From Nocardioides sp. TRM66260-LWL (GTDB lineage: Bacteria > Actinomycetota > Actinomycetes > Propionibacteriales > Nocardioidaceae), in assembly GCF_020075545.1 (NCBI RefSeq), contig NZ_JAIQZK010000004.1:248001-312000 (forward strand): DNA of 64,000 bases, given 5' to 3'. The position numbers were made by a program, and so were the translations under genes. The notes below the pieces were generated by a model. That model was not told the origin of the DNA. It saw nothing but the letters and a program-made list of their open reading frames with translations, and searched no databases. The number at the start of each line of letters is the position of its first letter. The stretch's first letter is position 1. Positions 8,640 to 16,969 of the stretch are shown one piece after another.

Positions 8640-10649
8640 TCAGCGCAGGACGGCGACCGAGTCGAGGAGGATCGAGCGGGATCCGGTGGGCTCGATGCGC
8701 AGCCGGCCGGTGACCGTGCGCCCCAGGGCCACCCGCACCTGCCGGTAGCCGTCGCTGGACGACGCGACGCAGCGGCTGCCCGGGAGCGTGCGGCCATCGA
8801 GCGCGACCCGGAAGCAGAACGGCGTGCTGCCGCGGGCGGTGAGCAGCACCTGGGAGCCGGTGACCGTGCCGGTGCGGAGGACGGCCGTGGTGCCGAGCAC
8901 CGTCAGCGTGTCGCCGACGCGTCCGCCGGTCGTGCGCCGGGACGAGCCGGTGACCGCGACCTCCCGGTCGTCGAAGGGCACCGTCGTGCATCGGGCCGCG
9001 CTCGTGGGCGAGAGGTTGCCGACCTCGTCCCGGGCCCGCACGCGGAAGCACGCCTCGCTGCCGGGCTCGAGCCGCTGGCTGACGCGGGTGGCCGTGGTGC
9101 GCTGCCACGCCGCGGGCGACTCCCAGGCGGCGGGCTCGCGAGCACCGGCCGGGGTGATGCGCCGCGTCACGTCGAAGCCGCCGATGCGGTGGACGTCGGT
9201 GGCCGCGTAGCGGACGTCGAGGAAGAGCGGTCCGCGGCGCGGCAGCACCCGCGGGAGCGGGTCGCTCCAGCGGACGACCGGCGCCGTGCCGTCGAGCTCG
9301 GTGCACGAGCCCTGCCACGTGCTCACGTGGCCGGCCCAGTCGAGCGCGCGCACCCGCAGGCACGCCCGCGAGCGGTCGTCGCCCGACAGGGACACCGAGG
9401 CGGAGCCGGTGAACGCCTCAGGACCGGAGGAGGCCGACCAGACCACGGCGGCCCCCGGAGCCGGGGTGGCGGTCTGCCACTCGTAGGCCAGGGCACCGGA
9501 GTACGGGACGTCGGAGCCGGTCCACTCCCAGGTGGCCACGCCGCTCGCGCGACGCGACACGGGCGCGGGCCGGCGGTCGAGGGCGACGGTCGGCGCGGTC
9601 ACGTCCTCCGTGGTGGTGACCGGCGCCGAGACCGGCACCGTGGCGACGACGACCTGCCGCGCGGACGTCGTCAGCACCGCCCGCGGCCCGCCGGCGAGGT
9701 CGGGTCCTGCGTCCGGGCCGGTCGCGAGCAACGACCAGGTGCGATGGGCGACGCCGAGGTCATGGACGCGGAGGAGGCCGGACGAGGCGCTCAGCCTCAC
9801 GCCCACGGCGCCGAGCTCGCCGATCGCCGGCACGAGACGCGGTGCGACCGAGCGCGTCGTGTCGACGAGCACCGAATCTCCGCCCGCGCAGCCGACGAGC
9901 ACCTGGCCGTCCGCCGCCTGAAGCACCCCGGACGCCCTCGCGCAGACGGCGGGCAGCGCCCGCTGCACGGTGGCGCCGGTGGCGAGGTCGACGCCGCGCA
10001 GCACCGCGCCGGCCCCTGTGGTCCACGACGTCGTGCCGTCGATGATCGGCGCCGGCTGGTTGCTGTGCTCGACGAGCGGACGGCCCGGGAGCAGGGAGCC
10101 GTCGTCGGTGCGGCGCGCCCGCCAGACGCCGTCGGCGTCGAGGGACGAGACGACCCGACCGCCCCAGCCGAGCTCGATGCCCGCGGAGCGGCAGGCGGGG
10201 ATCTCGAGGGCGGTGCCCGCGCGCAGCAGGCGGTAGGAGGAGCACATGACGTCGGGCCGCGGCGACGGTGCGGAGCCGGCGTAGTACCCGATCACGCCCG
10301 CGGCGACCTGCGCGGGCGGGTCGAGCGCGTCGCCGAGCGCCGGCGTCCCCGAGGGGTCCGTGACGACCGTCCAGTCGCCGGAGCCGTCGGACGGGGCGCG
10401 CAGCACCCGGGTGGTGGCGGGCGGAGGGGCACCCTCCGAGGTGCGCACCGAGGCGACCACGTCGGGCCCGTCGAGGTCAACGGTCATGACGTCCCAGCCG
10501 TCCGGCACCGGCGGCAGCGTCACGGTGGTGGGCTCGGCGCCGGGCGCGGCCTCGTCGGCGGCAAGCGAGGGCGACGGGATCGCGACCGCGCCGGCGGCGA
10601 CGAGCGCGAGCCCGGGGACGGCGACGAGGGCACGGCGCAGCACGGACAT
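8640..10649 (-). CDS. Large secreted protein, ten-cysteine family, paralog A
   Basis: A 669-residue exported protein. The signal peptide covers residues 1-31 and ends ALVAAGAVAIPSPSLAA. The mature part has two sections. The N-terminal half is beta-rich and propeller-like, with two Cys pairs (from VMCSSYRLL, and from CARASGVLQ). The C-terminal half contains two modules shaped like fibronectin repeats, CLRVRALDWAGHVSTW and CFRVRARDEVGNLS, then a last Cys-bracketed domain ending LLDSVAVLR. There is no sorting signal or terminal helix, so it is probably released. The start has GGGAGG seven bases upstream. Function is unknown; paralogs lie at 18188 and 21888, and all three keep the same ten mature-region cysteines. 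Confidence 0.8.
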   Translation of the reverse strand: MSVLRRALVAVPGLALVAAGAVAIPSPSLAADEAAPGAEPTTVTLPPVPDGWDVMTVDLDGPDVVASVRTSEGAPPPATTRVLRAPSDGSGDWTVVTDPSGTPALGDALDPPAQVAAGVIGYYAGSAPSPRPDVMCSSYRLLRAGTALEIPACRSAGIELGWGGRVVSSLDADGVWRARRTDDGSLLPGRPLVEHSNQPAPIIDGTTSWTTGAGAVLRGVDLATGATVQRALPAVCARASGVLQAADGQVLVGCAGGDSVLVDTTRSVAPRLVPAIGELGAVGVRLSASSGLLRVHDLGVAHRTWSLLATGPDAGPDLAGGPRAVLTTSARQVVVATVPVSAPVTTTEDVTAPTVALDRRPAPVSRRASGVATWEWTGSDVPYSGALAYEWQTATPAPGAAVVWSASSGPEAFTGSASVSLSGDDRSRACLRVRALDWAGHVSTWQGSCTELDGTAPVVRWSDPLPRVLPRRGPLFLDVRYAATDVHRIGGFDVTRRITPAGAREPAAWESPAAWQRTTATRVSQRLEPGSEACFRVRARDEVGNLSPTSAARCTTVPFDDREVAVTGSSRRTTGGRVGDTLTVLGTTAVLRTGTVTGSQVLLTARGSTPFCFRVALDGRTLPGSRCVASSSDGYRQVRVALGRTVTGRLRIEPTGSRSILLDSVAVLR

Positions 10650-10739
10650 GGGACCTCCCGAGAGACGGGCTCCGCGAGCCCGGGTGCGCGACGGGGGCGT
10701 CGCGGCAGCAGCATGCTAGGTCGCCCGGCGCGCTCGCGC

Positions 10740-11729
10740 TTAGGCGTAGGCGTCGAGCAGGGCGTCCCAGTCGTCGAGGAACCGCTGGAGCCCGAAGGCC
10801 TCGAGGGCGTGGGCCCGGGCGGCGCGGCCGTGGTCGGCGGCGAGGCCAGGATCGCGGAGGTAGCGCCGCACGGCGCCGTGCAGGACGGTCGGGTCGACGG
10901 CGAGCACGCCGCAGCCGGGCGGCACCGCGGCGACGGCCTCGGTGGTCGCGAGGGCCACGACCGGCATGCCCAGCAGCATTGCCTCGGCGAGCGGGAGCCC
11001 GAGGGACGTCCGGCGGGCGAGGTCGACGAAGACGCGCCGGCGCGCGAGCTCGACGAGCAGGCGGTCGTGCGGGAGGTCGTCGCGCAGGCCCAGACGGCCG
11101 GACGCCGCGGCGGGCGCGAGGGCGGCGCCGAGCGGACCGTCCGGGTCCAGGAGGGCGGAGACACCCGGGCCGAGCACGTCGACCGGCGCGGCACGGACGA
11201 GTCCGGGGAGCAGGTCGGCGCCGACCACGCGTCCTCGCCCCATCGGCTCGTCGGCGACGACCGCGGCCCGCTCGAGACCGCCGGTCCAGCGGTGCCCCGG
11301 ATCGGGCACGCCGTACGGGACGACGTGGGTGGGCGCCTGCCCGGCGTCCCACCGGAGCCGGTGGGCGGCGGTGACGTGGACGATCGGGATGGCGGCCTGG
11401 TCGCCCAACGGGTGCCGCGTGGTGGCGGCGGGACCCGTCGGGGCGTCGTGCTCGAGGTACAGAGCGGGGACGTCGCGGCCGGGACGCCGGCCGAGCCACT
11501 CCTCGGCCAGCCCGAGCTCGTGGGGGCGCTGCAGGATCACCACGTCGACCGGCTCCTCGCGCAGCTGCTCGACGGGCACCTCCCGCGCTCGCCCGGGACG
11601 GGCAGATGCGGCCACTCCCCCGCGGTCGGCCGCACCGCCGTCGGGCAGCACGGGCACCAGGACGTCGTGGGCGCCCTGGAGGAACGCCGAGGTCCAGGGA
11701 TCGTGGACCCGCCAGAGGAGCACCCGCAT
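10740..11729 (-). CDS. GT4-like glycosyltransferase
   Basis: The 329-residue protein starts MRVLLWRVHDPWTSAF, a typical first strand of GT-B glycosyltransferases. It includes VVILQRPHELGLAEEWL, PALYLEHDAPTG, HVTAAHRLRW, and the C-terminal nucleotide-sugar block RTSLGLPLAEAMLLGMPVVA. In that block the usual E-x7-E donor motif is present as LPLAEAMLLG. I start at ATG 11729, which gives a clean first beta strand; a GTG 42 bases upstream adds arginine-rich residues. No membrane segment is seen. Acceptor and sugar are unknown. Confidence 0.75.
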   Translation of the reverse strand: MRVLLWRVHDPWTSAFLQGAHDVLVPVLPDGGAADRGGVAASARPGRAREVPVEQLREEPVDVVILQRPHELGLAEEWLGRRPGRDVPALYLEHDAPTGPAATTRHPLGDQAAIPIVHVTAAHRLRWDAGQAPTHVVPYGVPDPGHRWTGGLERAAVVADEPMGRGRVVGADLLPGLVRAAPVDVLGPGVSALLDPDGPLGAALAPAAASGRLGLRDDLPHDRLLVELARRRVFVDLARRTSLGLPLAEAMLLGMPVVALATTEAVAAVPPGCGVLAVDPTVLHGAVRRYLRDPGLAADHGRAARAHALEAFGLQRFLDDWDALLDAYA

Positions 11730-11785
11730 GCCGCCGGGTGTCCCGCGGAGGCGCCGGTCATGCGGCACCACCCGGAGCGAGGGCC

Positions 11786-12646
11786 TCAGGCCGCGACCTG
11801 CTCGCGCAGCCGCGCGAGGATGCCCGAGAGCAGCCGGCTGACCTGCATCTGGGTGACGCCGATGCGAGCGCCGATCTCGGCCTGGGTCAGGTCGTCGACG
11901 AACCGCAGCGCGAGGATGCGGCGCTCGCGCTCGTCGAGGCCGGCGAGCAGCTGCTCCACCAGCACCCGGTCCTCAGTGGGCTCGACGCCGTGCTCGTCGG
12001 GGATGAGGTCGCCGAGGGACGTCGGGGAGTCGCCGCGAGCGGGCTGGTCCAGCGAGGTGGGCCGCTGGCAGCCCGCGGCCTGCACGCACTCGTCGTACTC
12101 CCGGTGGCCGATGCCGAGCCGCGCCATCTCGTCCGCACGGCTCGGCTCGTGCCCGAGCTCCTGGGTGAGCTCGTCGAGGCAGGCGGCCAGCTCGTAGCGC
12201 AGCCGCTGCACGCGCCGGGGCGGCCGCACCGCCCAGCCCAGATCGCGGAAGTAGCGCTGCAGCTCGCCGCGGATGGTGGGCACGGCGAAGGTGAGGAGGT
12301 CGTCGCTGCGCTCGGGATCGAAGCGACGCACGGCCTTGAGCAGCGCCTCGTAGGCGGTCTGCTCGAGGTCCTCCTGCGGGACGCCGCGGTCGCGGAAGCG
12401 CGCCGCGACCGCCTCGGCCACGCCGCGGTTGACCACGACGACCTCGTTGAGCAGGTCGTCCCGGCGGGCGCCGGGCGGCGCCGTGCGCGCGCGCTCGAGC
12501 AGGTCGCTGGTGGCGATCTGCCGTCGGCGGCGCTCCTCTCGGTGTGGTCCGGTCGGCGGGGCGCCGGCCGGACCGGTCGGGCCGGCCGGGCCGGCACGTC
12601 GGCCGGCGGGGGCGGTGAGGCGGGGGGATCGAGCGAGGGTGGTCAT
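11786..12646 (-). CDS. SigB/SigF-like RNA polymerase sigma factor
   Basis: This 286-residue group 3 sigma-70 factor has a Pro/Gly-rich N-terminal tail of about 45 residues. Region 2 includes EDLEQTAYEALLKAVRRFDP and DLLTFAVPTIRGELQRYFRD. Region 3 follows (LTQELGHEPSRADEMARLGI). Region 4 has the helix-turn-helix LTQAEIGARIGVTQMQVSRL near residue 258. This is the architecture of SigB/SigF stress sigma factors. No anti-sigma factor gene is adjacent. The divergent neighbour is a GAF-ANTAR regulator, another stress or signal-responsive protein, and the 271-base gap between them holds both promoter regions. Confidence 0.9.
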   Translation of the reverse strand: MTTLARSPRLTAPAGRRAGPAGPTGPAGAPPTGPHREERRRRQIATSDLLERARTAPPGARRDDLLNEVVVVNRGVAEAVAARFRDRGVPQEDLEQTAYEALLKAVRRFDPERSDDLLTFAVPTIRGELQRYFRDLGWAVRPPRRVQRLRYELAACLDELTQELGHEPSRADEMARLGIGHREYDECVQAAGCQRPTSLDQPARGDSPTSLGDLIPDEHGVEPTEDRVLVEQLLAGLDERERRILALRFVDDLTQAEIGARIGVTQMQVSRLLSGILARLREQVAA

Positions 12647-12917
12647 CGGGGTTCACGTCCGTCGAGTCGGAGTGGACCTCGCCGTCGTCTCCAGCAAGGG
12701 GTTCCCGCACTCGACGCTAGGGGCAGCGGGAGCCGGGGTCCTCGCCTAGGGGGAGGAGCGCATGGACGGTGCGCCGACGGGACACCGGCCCACGCCCGGC
12801 CCGGGCGTCGTCTCGACGGGGGACGACGGCCGGGCCGGGTCCCCCTCTCGGGCGAGGTCGCCGCGTGCTGCCGCCCCGCGCCGTCTCCTAGGGTGTCCGG
12901 AGACAGGAGCGACAACG

Positions 12918-13622
12918 ATGTCTGATGATCATGCGCAGCGCATCGACGCGCTGTTCCGTCCGGCCCTGACCCCGGTCTCCGAGGTGCGGGAGCTGGAGGT
13001 CGTGCTGCAGCACCTCGTCGACGGCGCCCAGGCCCTCCTGCCCGACAGCCGCGGCGCGGCCGTCGTGGCCACCGTGGCCGACGACGAGCTCTTCCGGGTC
13101 GCCACCGACGACGCCCTGACCGCCCTGGTCGACGCCGAGCTCCGACTCGGGGACGGCCCCGCGCTGATCGCGATGGCCTCCCGCGAGGAGGTCTGCGTCG
13201 ACGCCGACGAGCTGGCCCGACGATGGCCGCGGCTGGCCGCCCTCGCCGGCGGCGACGCCGGGAACGCGTGGCTCGCCGTGCCCCTGTGCGTCGAGCGCCG
13301 CTGCCTCGGCGTCTTCGTGCACGTGAGCACCGCGTCCGCGGTCGACGACGAGGCCCGCGCCATGGTGCGCACGCTGGCCGGCGCCGCGCTGCTCTCGGTG
13401 GAGCGGGCGGCGCACGAGCACCACACGCGGCTGGCGCTGGAGTCGCACTCGCTCATCGGGCGCGCTCTCGGCATCCTCATGGAGCGCTTCGACCTGACGG
13501 CGGACGCGGCCTTCGCCTACCTGCAGCGGCTCTCGAGCAGCGAGGAGCGCAAGATGCGCGACGTCGCCGCCGACCTCGTGGCCGAGCGCGGACGACACCG
13601 GACGGGGGTCGACGATGCCTGA
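12918..13622 (+). CDS. GAF and ANTAR domain regulator
   Basis: The protein (234 aa) has an N-terminal GAF sensor domain at about residues 10-150. A C-terminal ANTAR RNA-binding domain covers about residues 160-225 and contains LIGRALGILMERFDLTADAA. ANTAR proteins bind paired hexaloop RNA hairpins and prevent transcription termination of target mRNAs. I chose ATG at 12918 because ACAGGAG lies ten bases upstream; the frame extends to 12762, but those residues are low-complexity. The 3' end overlaps the PAS protein gene by eight bases, so the two are translationally coupled. Confidence 0.9.
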   Translation: MSDDHAQRIDALFRPALTPVSEVRELEVVLQHLVDGAQALLPDSRGAAVVATVADDELFRVATDDALTALVDAELRLGDGPALIAMASREEVCVDADELARRWPRLAALAGGDAGNAWLAVPLCVERRCLGVFVHVSTASAVDDEARAMVRTLAGAALLSVERAAHEHHTRLALESHSLIGRALGILMERFDLTADAAFAYLQRLSSSEERKMRDVAADLVAERGRHRTGVDDA

Positions 13623-14337
13623 GGCCGAGGTGCGCCCCGCGGCCGAGACCGCCCTGCTCGCCGCAGTGCTCGCCGGCGCGCCCGACGCCGTCATCGGGAT
13701 CGACGCCACCGGCACCATCACCGCCTGGAACGACGCGAGCACCACGCTCCTCGGCTGGAGCGCCGAGGAGGCGATCGGCGCGCCGCTCGCCGACCTGGTG
13801 GTGCCGCCCGAGATGCGCGAGGCGCACCTCGCCGGCCTCGCCCGAGTGCGCGACGGCGGCCCGTCGCGGCTCGCGGGCCGCACCGTCCCGCTGCTGGCGC
13901 AGCGCCGCGACGGCGAGCGGCTGCCGGTCGAGCTGACGATCACGGCGCTGGAGACCCCGGGGGGCCGGCGCTTCCACGCGTTCCTGCGCGACGCGTCACC
14001 CCGGCTGCACCGCGACGTCCGCCTGCGGGAGCTGGAGGCCCGGTTCGCGCGCTACGCGGAGCTCCTGCCGGGCGTGGCCCTCGAGCTGCGCGGGGCGGGC
14101 GGCGAGTACCGGTGCACCTTCGTCTCCGACGGCTGGACGACGGCGCTCGAGGCCGACCCCACCGGCGAGGCCGACCCGATGCCGGCCCTCGCGGCCCTCG
14201 GGGTGCCCGCCCACCTGGCCGCCGGCGAGTCCGACCTGCGCCTCGTCGACGTCCCCCTCGCCGGCGGACGGAGGCTGCGCGCCCAGCCCCGCCGCCGCGA
14301 CGGCGAGGTGCTCTGGGAGGCGCTCGTCCTGCTCTGA
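13615..14337 (+). CDS. PAS domain protein
   Basis: A 240-residue cytoplasmic protein with one clear PAS domain at about residues 13-125: GAPDAVIGIDATGTITAWND, then LGWSAEEAIGAPLADLVVP and ERLPVELTITAL. It is followed by about 110 residues with no recognised output domain. ATG at 13615 lies inside the last codons of the GAF-ANTAR gene. It probably senses a ligand or redox state and works with the upstream protein, but it has no visible histidine kinase, GGDEF or HTH part. Confidence 0.82.
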   Translation: MPEAEVRPAAETALLAAVLAGAPDAVIGIDATGTITAWNDASTTLLGWSAEEAIGAPLADLVVPPEMREAHLAGLARVRDGGPSRLAGRTVPLLAQRRDGERLPVELTITALETPGGRRFHAFLRDASPRLHRDVRLRELEARFARYAELLPGVALELRGAGGEYRCTFVSDGWTTALEADPTGEADPMPALAALGVPAHLAAGESDLRLVDVPLAGGRRLRAQPRRRDGEVLWEALVLL

Positions 14338-14455
14338 CGCACGCCTCGGAGCAGGCGTCCTCGTCGAGGCGGGGGTGGGCGTGGTGCAGCGGGTCTTCGC
14401 GAGCCGGGCGGGCGCAGTGGGGCATGGCGCTCGGTGCGCCGGGACACCGGACAGC

Positions 14456-15535
14456 ATGCCCCCGTCGTCCACCCTCGCCCCTGCCGCCGCCCCGCGGCCA
14501 CCCCGGCTGCCCTCCCCGCGCGGACCGCTCGGGGAGGCCGTCGTCACCGCCCTGGACGCCGACCCGGAGGGGCTGTCCGGGTCCCCCGAAGCGCTCGGGC
14601 GCGCGACCCGCGAGGACCGGCTGCTGACCCTCTGGACGCTCCAGGAGCTCCACCGCGGCGGCTTCGCCGGGGTGGAGGACGACGCGGAGGACGCGCCGGG
14701 CGTCGTCGCGCTGCGACGCCGGCTGGAGCAGGAGCTCGAGGCCCGGCTGCGTGGACGCTGGCTCTCCCGCGCTGAGCCGACGGAGTCGGCGCAGTCGGCG
14801 CAGTCGGCGCAGTCGGCGGAGCCGCTCGGGCCCGCCGGACCGCCCCCGGGAGCGGAGCCCGGCACCTGGGCCGCGGAGGCGATCGACGGGCTCGTCGCCG
14901 CCGACGACGGGCCGTCCCTGGCCCGGTTCGTCCAGCGGCGGGCCACCCGTGCGCAGGCGCTGGAGCTGCTACGGCTGCGCTCGCTCTACCACCTGCAGGA
15001 GTCTGACCCGGTCGCGTGGCTCGTGCCGCGCCTGCCGGTGGTCGCGAAGGCCGCCCTGGTGGAGCTGCAGTACGACGAGTACGGCGCCGGCGACCCCGCT
15101 CGGCTCCACCACCACCTCTTCGCCCGGGGCCTCGAGGCCTGCGGCGTCGACGCCGCCTACGCGGCCCACGTCGACGAGGCGCCGGTCGAGATCCTCGAGC
15201 AGGTCACCACCGTGACGATGCTGGGCGCTCGACGCCGTCTGCGCGGCGCGGCCCTGGGCCACCTGGCGGCCTTCGAGGCCACCTCCTGCGTGCCGTCGCG
15301 CCGGATGGCGCAGGGCCTGCGACGACTCGGCCTCCCCGAGGAGATCGGCGACTACTACCGCGAGCACGTGCTCGCCGACGCCGTGCACGAGCAGCTGGCG
15401 TCGCGGGTGATCTGCGGGGCGCTGCTCGAGGCCGAGCCGCAGCTGGCCGACGACGTGCTGTTCGGCGCCTGGACCTGCCTCGACCTGGAGGCCCGGTTCG
15501 CCGGGCGCCTGCTCGACCGCTGGGCCGCGTCGTGA
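14456..15535 (+). CDS. Iron-containing redox enzyme family protein (heme-oxygenase-like fold)
   Basis: The protein (359 aa) has a variable Pro/Ala-rich N-terminus and a repeat-encoded ESAQSAQSAQSA linker. A C-terminal helical domain (about residues 190-355) matches the iron-containing redox/TenA-heme-oxygenase-like superfamily. Likely metal-ligand elements are the glutamate and histidine of VELQYDEYGAG...HHHLF, YYREHVLADAVHEQ and GALLEAEPQLADD. These proteins carry a diiron or mononuclear iron site and oxidise small substrates. It is the first gene of a five-gene overlapping operon running to 18153. Confidence 0.78.
   Translation: MPPSSTLAPAAAPRPPRLPSPRGPLGEAVVTALDADPEGLSGSPEALGRATREDRLLTLWTLQELHRGGFAGVEDDAEDAPGVVALRRRLEQELEARLRGRWLSRAEPTESAQSAQSAQSAEPLGPAGPPPGAEPGTWAAEAIDGLVAADDGPSLARFVQRRATRAQALELLRLRSLYHLQESDPVAWLVPRLPVVAKAALVELQYDEYGAGDPARLHHHLFARGLEACGVDAAYAAHVDEAPVEILEQVTTVTMLGARRRLRGAALGHLAAFEATSCVPSRRMAQGLRRLGLPEEIGDYYREHVLADAVHEQLASRVICGALLEAEPQLADDVLFGAWTCLDLEARFAGRLLDRWAAS
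14783..14818 (+). repeat. Four tandem 9-bp units inside the redox enzyme gene
   Basis: Four in-frame 9-bp units (one GAGTCGGCG and three CAGTCGGCG) encode ESA followed by three QSA triplets, in the linker between the variable N-terminus and the catalytic domain. Unit number may vary between strains by slippage without breaking the frame. Confidence 0.85.
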
Positions 15536-15768
15536 GCGCGGAGCCGCCGCCGGAGCCGTCCGCTCCCCACGTGGTGCCGTGCCCCGGCGGCCCGCTGCTG
15601 CTGCGCGGCGTCTCGTCGGTGCGCGACGCCGACGGCGTCGAGCACCCGGCCCGGCGGCCCGTGGTGGCGCTGTGCCGGTGCCGCCGGACGTCCGAGGCGC
15701 CCTGGTGCGACGGCACCCACCGGCTGCTGGCACATGCTCAGGCGCCGACGGGGCACCGGGCACCGTGA
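15532..15768 (+). CDS. CDGSH-type iron-sulfur protein
   Basis: This 78-residue protein contains the CDGSH [2Fe-2S] motif as LCRCRRTSEAPWCDGTH. Three cysteines and one histidine would bind the cluster in the usual 3Cys:1His manner. The GTG start overlaps the TGA of the redox enzyme gene (GTGA), and the 3' end overlaps the next gene in the same way. It is likely a small electron-transfer or cluster-transfer partner for the iron-containing redox enzyme encoded just upstream. Confidence 0.88.
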   Translation: MSAEPPPEPSAPHVVPCPGGPLLLRGVSSVRDADGVEHPARRPVVALCRCRRTSEAPWCDGTHRLLAHAQAPTGHRAP

Positions 15769-16271
15769 CCCACCACGACCCGTCCGGCCCTCAGCCCGCC
15801 GATCAGCCCGCTCGACCGCCCGCTCGACCGCCCGGCCACCCGTCCCGCACCGAGCGGAGCACCGCCGCGAGCCCCGACGCCGTGTGGCGGATCCTCGCCG
15901 ACGGCTGGCTCTACCCGCTCTTCGTCGTCGGCGCCTCCCGCATGCGCGAGGTCGACGCCGCCTGGCCCGAGGTCGGCGCCCGCCTGCACCACTCCGTCGG
16001 CGCCTGGCCCGTGCTCGTCGACGACACCACCGAGGTGCTCGAGGTGCGGCCTCGCGAGTCGCTGCGGCTGCGCGCCCGGGCCTGGCCCGGCGGCGAGGCC
16101 GAGGTGACGATCCGGCTGGTGCCCGAGGGCGCCGGCACCCGGCTGGTGATCGAGGAGGACGCCGTGCGCGGCCCCGGCCTGCTCGTGCCGCGGCCGGTGC
16201 GCCACCTGCAGCTGCGCTGGCGCAACGTCGAGACCCTGCGTCGCCTGGCGCTGCTGGCGGAGCGGCGGTGA
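15765..16271 (+). CDS. SRPBCC-family (START/polyketide cyclase-like) protein
   Basis: A 168-residue protein. After a Pro/Arg-rich N-terminal 30 residues it has an SRPBCC-type fold: ERSTAASPDAVWRILADGW, then VGARLHHSVGAWPVLVDDTTEVLEV and GTRLVIEEDAV. The family binds hydrophobic ligands in a helix-grip cavity. GTG at 15765 overlaps the CDGSH gene stop, and the gene end overlaps the methyltransferase start (GTGA both times). The ligand is unknown. Confidence 0.8.
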   Translation: MTHHDPSGPQPADQPARPPARPPGHPSRTERSTAASPDAVWRILADGWLYPLFVVGASRMREVDAAWPEVGARLHHSVGAWPVLVDDTTEVLEVRPRESLRLRARAWPGGEAEVTIRLVPEGAGTRLVIEEDAVRGPGLLVPRPVRHLQLRWRNVETLRRLALLAERR

Positions 16272-16969
16272 CGGCTCCGCCGGCGCGGACCCGGACGATC
16301 GGCGGCCTGCCGATCGGCTACGACGAGCGGGTCCTCGAGCCGCGGCCCTGGACGGCGGCTCAGGCGCGCTGGGCCGCGGAGCTGGCCGCCGACCAGCCGC
16401 CCGGCCGCCTGCTGGAGCTGTGCTGCGGCGCGGGCCACATCGGCCTGCTCGCCGCGCACCTCACCGGTCGCGCGCTGCTGGCCGTCGACCTCTCCCCCGC
16501 CGCCAGCGCCTGGACGCGGCGCAACGCCGACGCGCTCGGCGTCGGGGACCGGGTCGAGGTGCGTCAGGGCCGGCTCGAGGACGGGTGGGAGCCGGACGAC
16601 GAGCGCTTCCCGGTGGTGCTGGCCGACCCGCCCTGGGTGCCCTCGGCCGAGGTCGGACGGTTCCCTGACGACCCGGTGCTCGCGATCGACGGCGGCGTCG
16701 AGGGCCTCGACGTCGCACGGCTCTGCCTGCGGGTCGCGGCGGCCCGGCTGCGGCCCGCCGGCGTGGTCGTCCTGCAGCTGGGCACGCCCGCGCAGGTGCA
16801 CGCCCTGGTCGCCACGGCCGGCTCGCTCGGCCTCGCACTGCTCGGCACCCGGCAGGAGGAGCGCGGCGTGCTCGCGGTCTGGGCGGCGCATGGGCCGGGG
16901 CGTCCAGGACACCGGCCCGCGGGGGCGCACGCCCCCGACCGTCCCGCGATCGAGGAGGCACCACGATGA
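16268..16969 (+). CDS. Class I SAM-dependent methyltransferase (PrmC/HemK-like)
   Basis: The protein is 233 aa. The SAM-binding motif I is RLLELCCGAGHIGLLAA near residue 43, followed by AVDLSPAASAWTRRNAD (motif II). The post-III motif LADPPWVPSAE is a variant of the NPPY signature found in N-methyltransferases acting on planar amides or amines. The fold resembles PrmC, but the usual N-terminal substrate domain is absent, so the target is uncertain. The start is coupled to the SRPBCC gene, and its TGA overlaps the alcohol dehydrogenase ATG. Confidence 0.85.
   Translation: MTAPPARTRTIGGLPIGYDERVLEPRPWTAAQARWAAELAADQPPGRLLELCCGAGHIGLLAAHLTGRALLAVDLSPAASAWTRRNADALGVGDRVEVRQGRLEDGWEPDDERFPVVLADPPWVPSAEVGRFPDDPVLAIDGGVEGLDVARLCLRVAAARLRPAGVVVLQLGTPAQVHALVATAGSLGLALLGTRQEERGVLAVWAAHGPGRPGHRPAGAHAPDRPAIEEAPR

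Noticed and set aside
8136-12197. Plus-strand open frame of 1353 codons
   Set aside because: It is antisense to paralog A, the glycosyltransferase and part of the sigma factor gene, with Arg/Gly/Pro-rich composition typical of GC-rich shadow frames and no recognisable domain.
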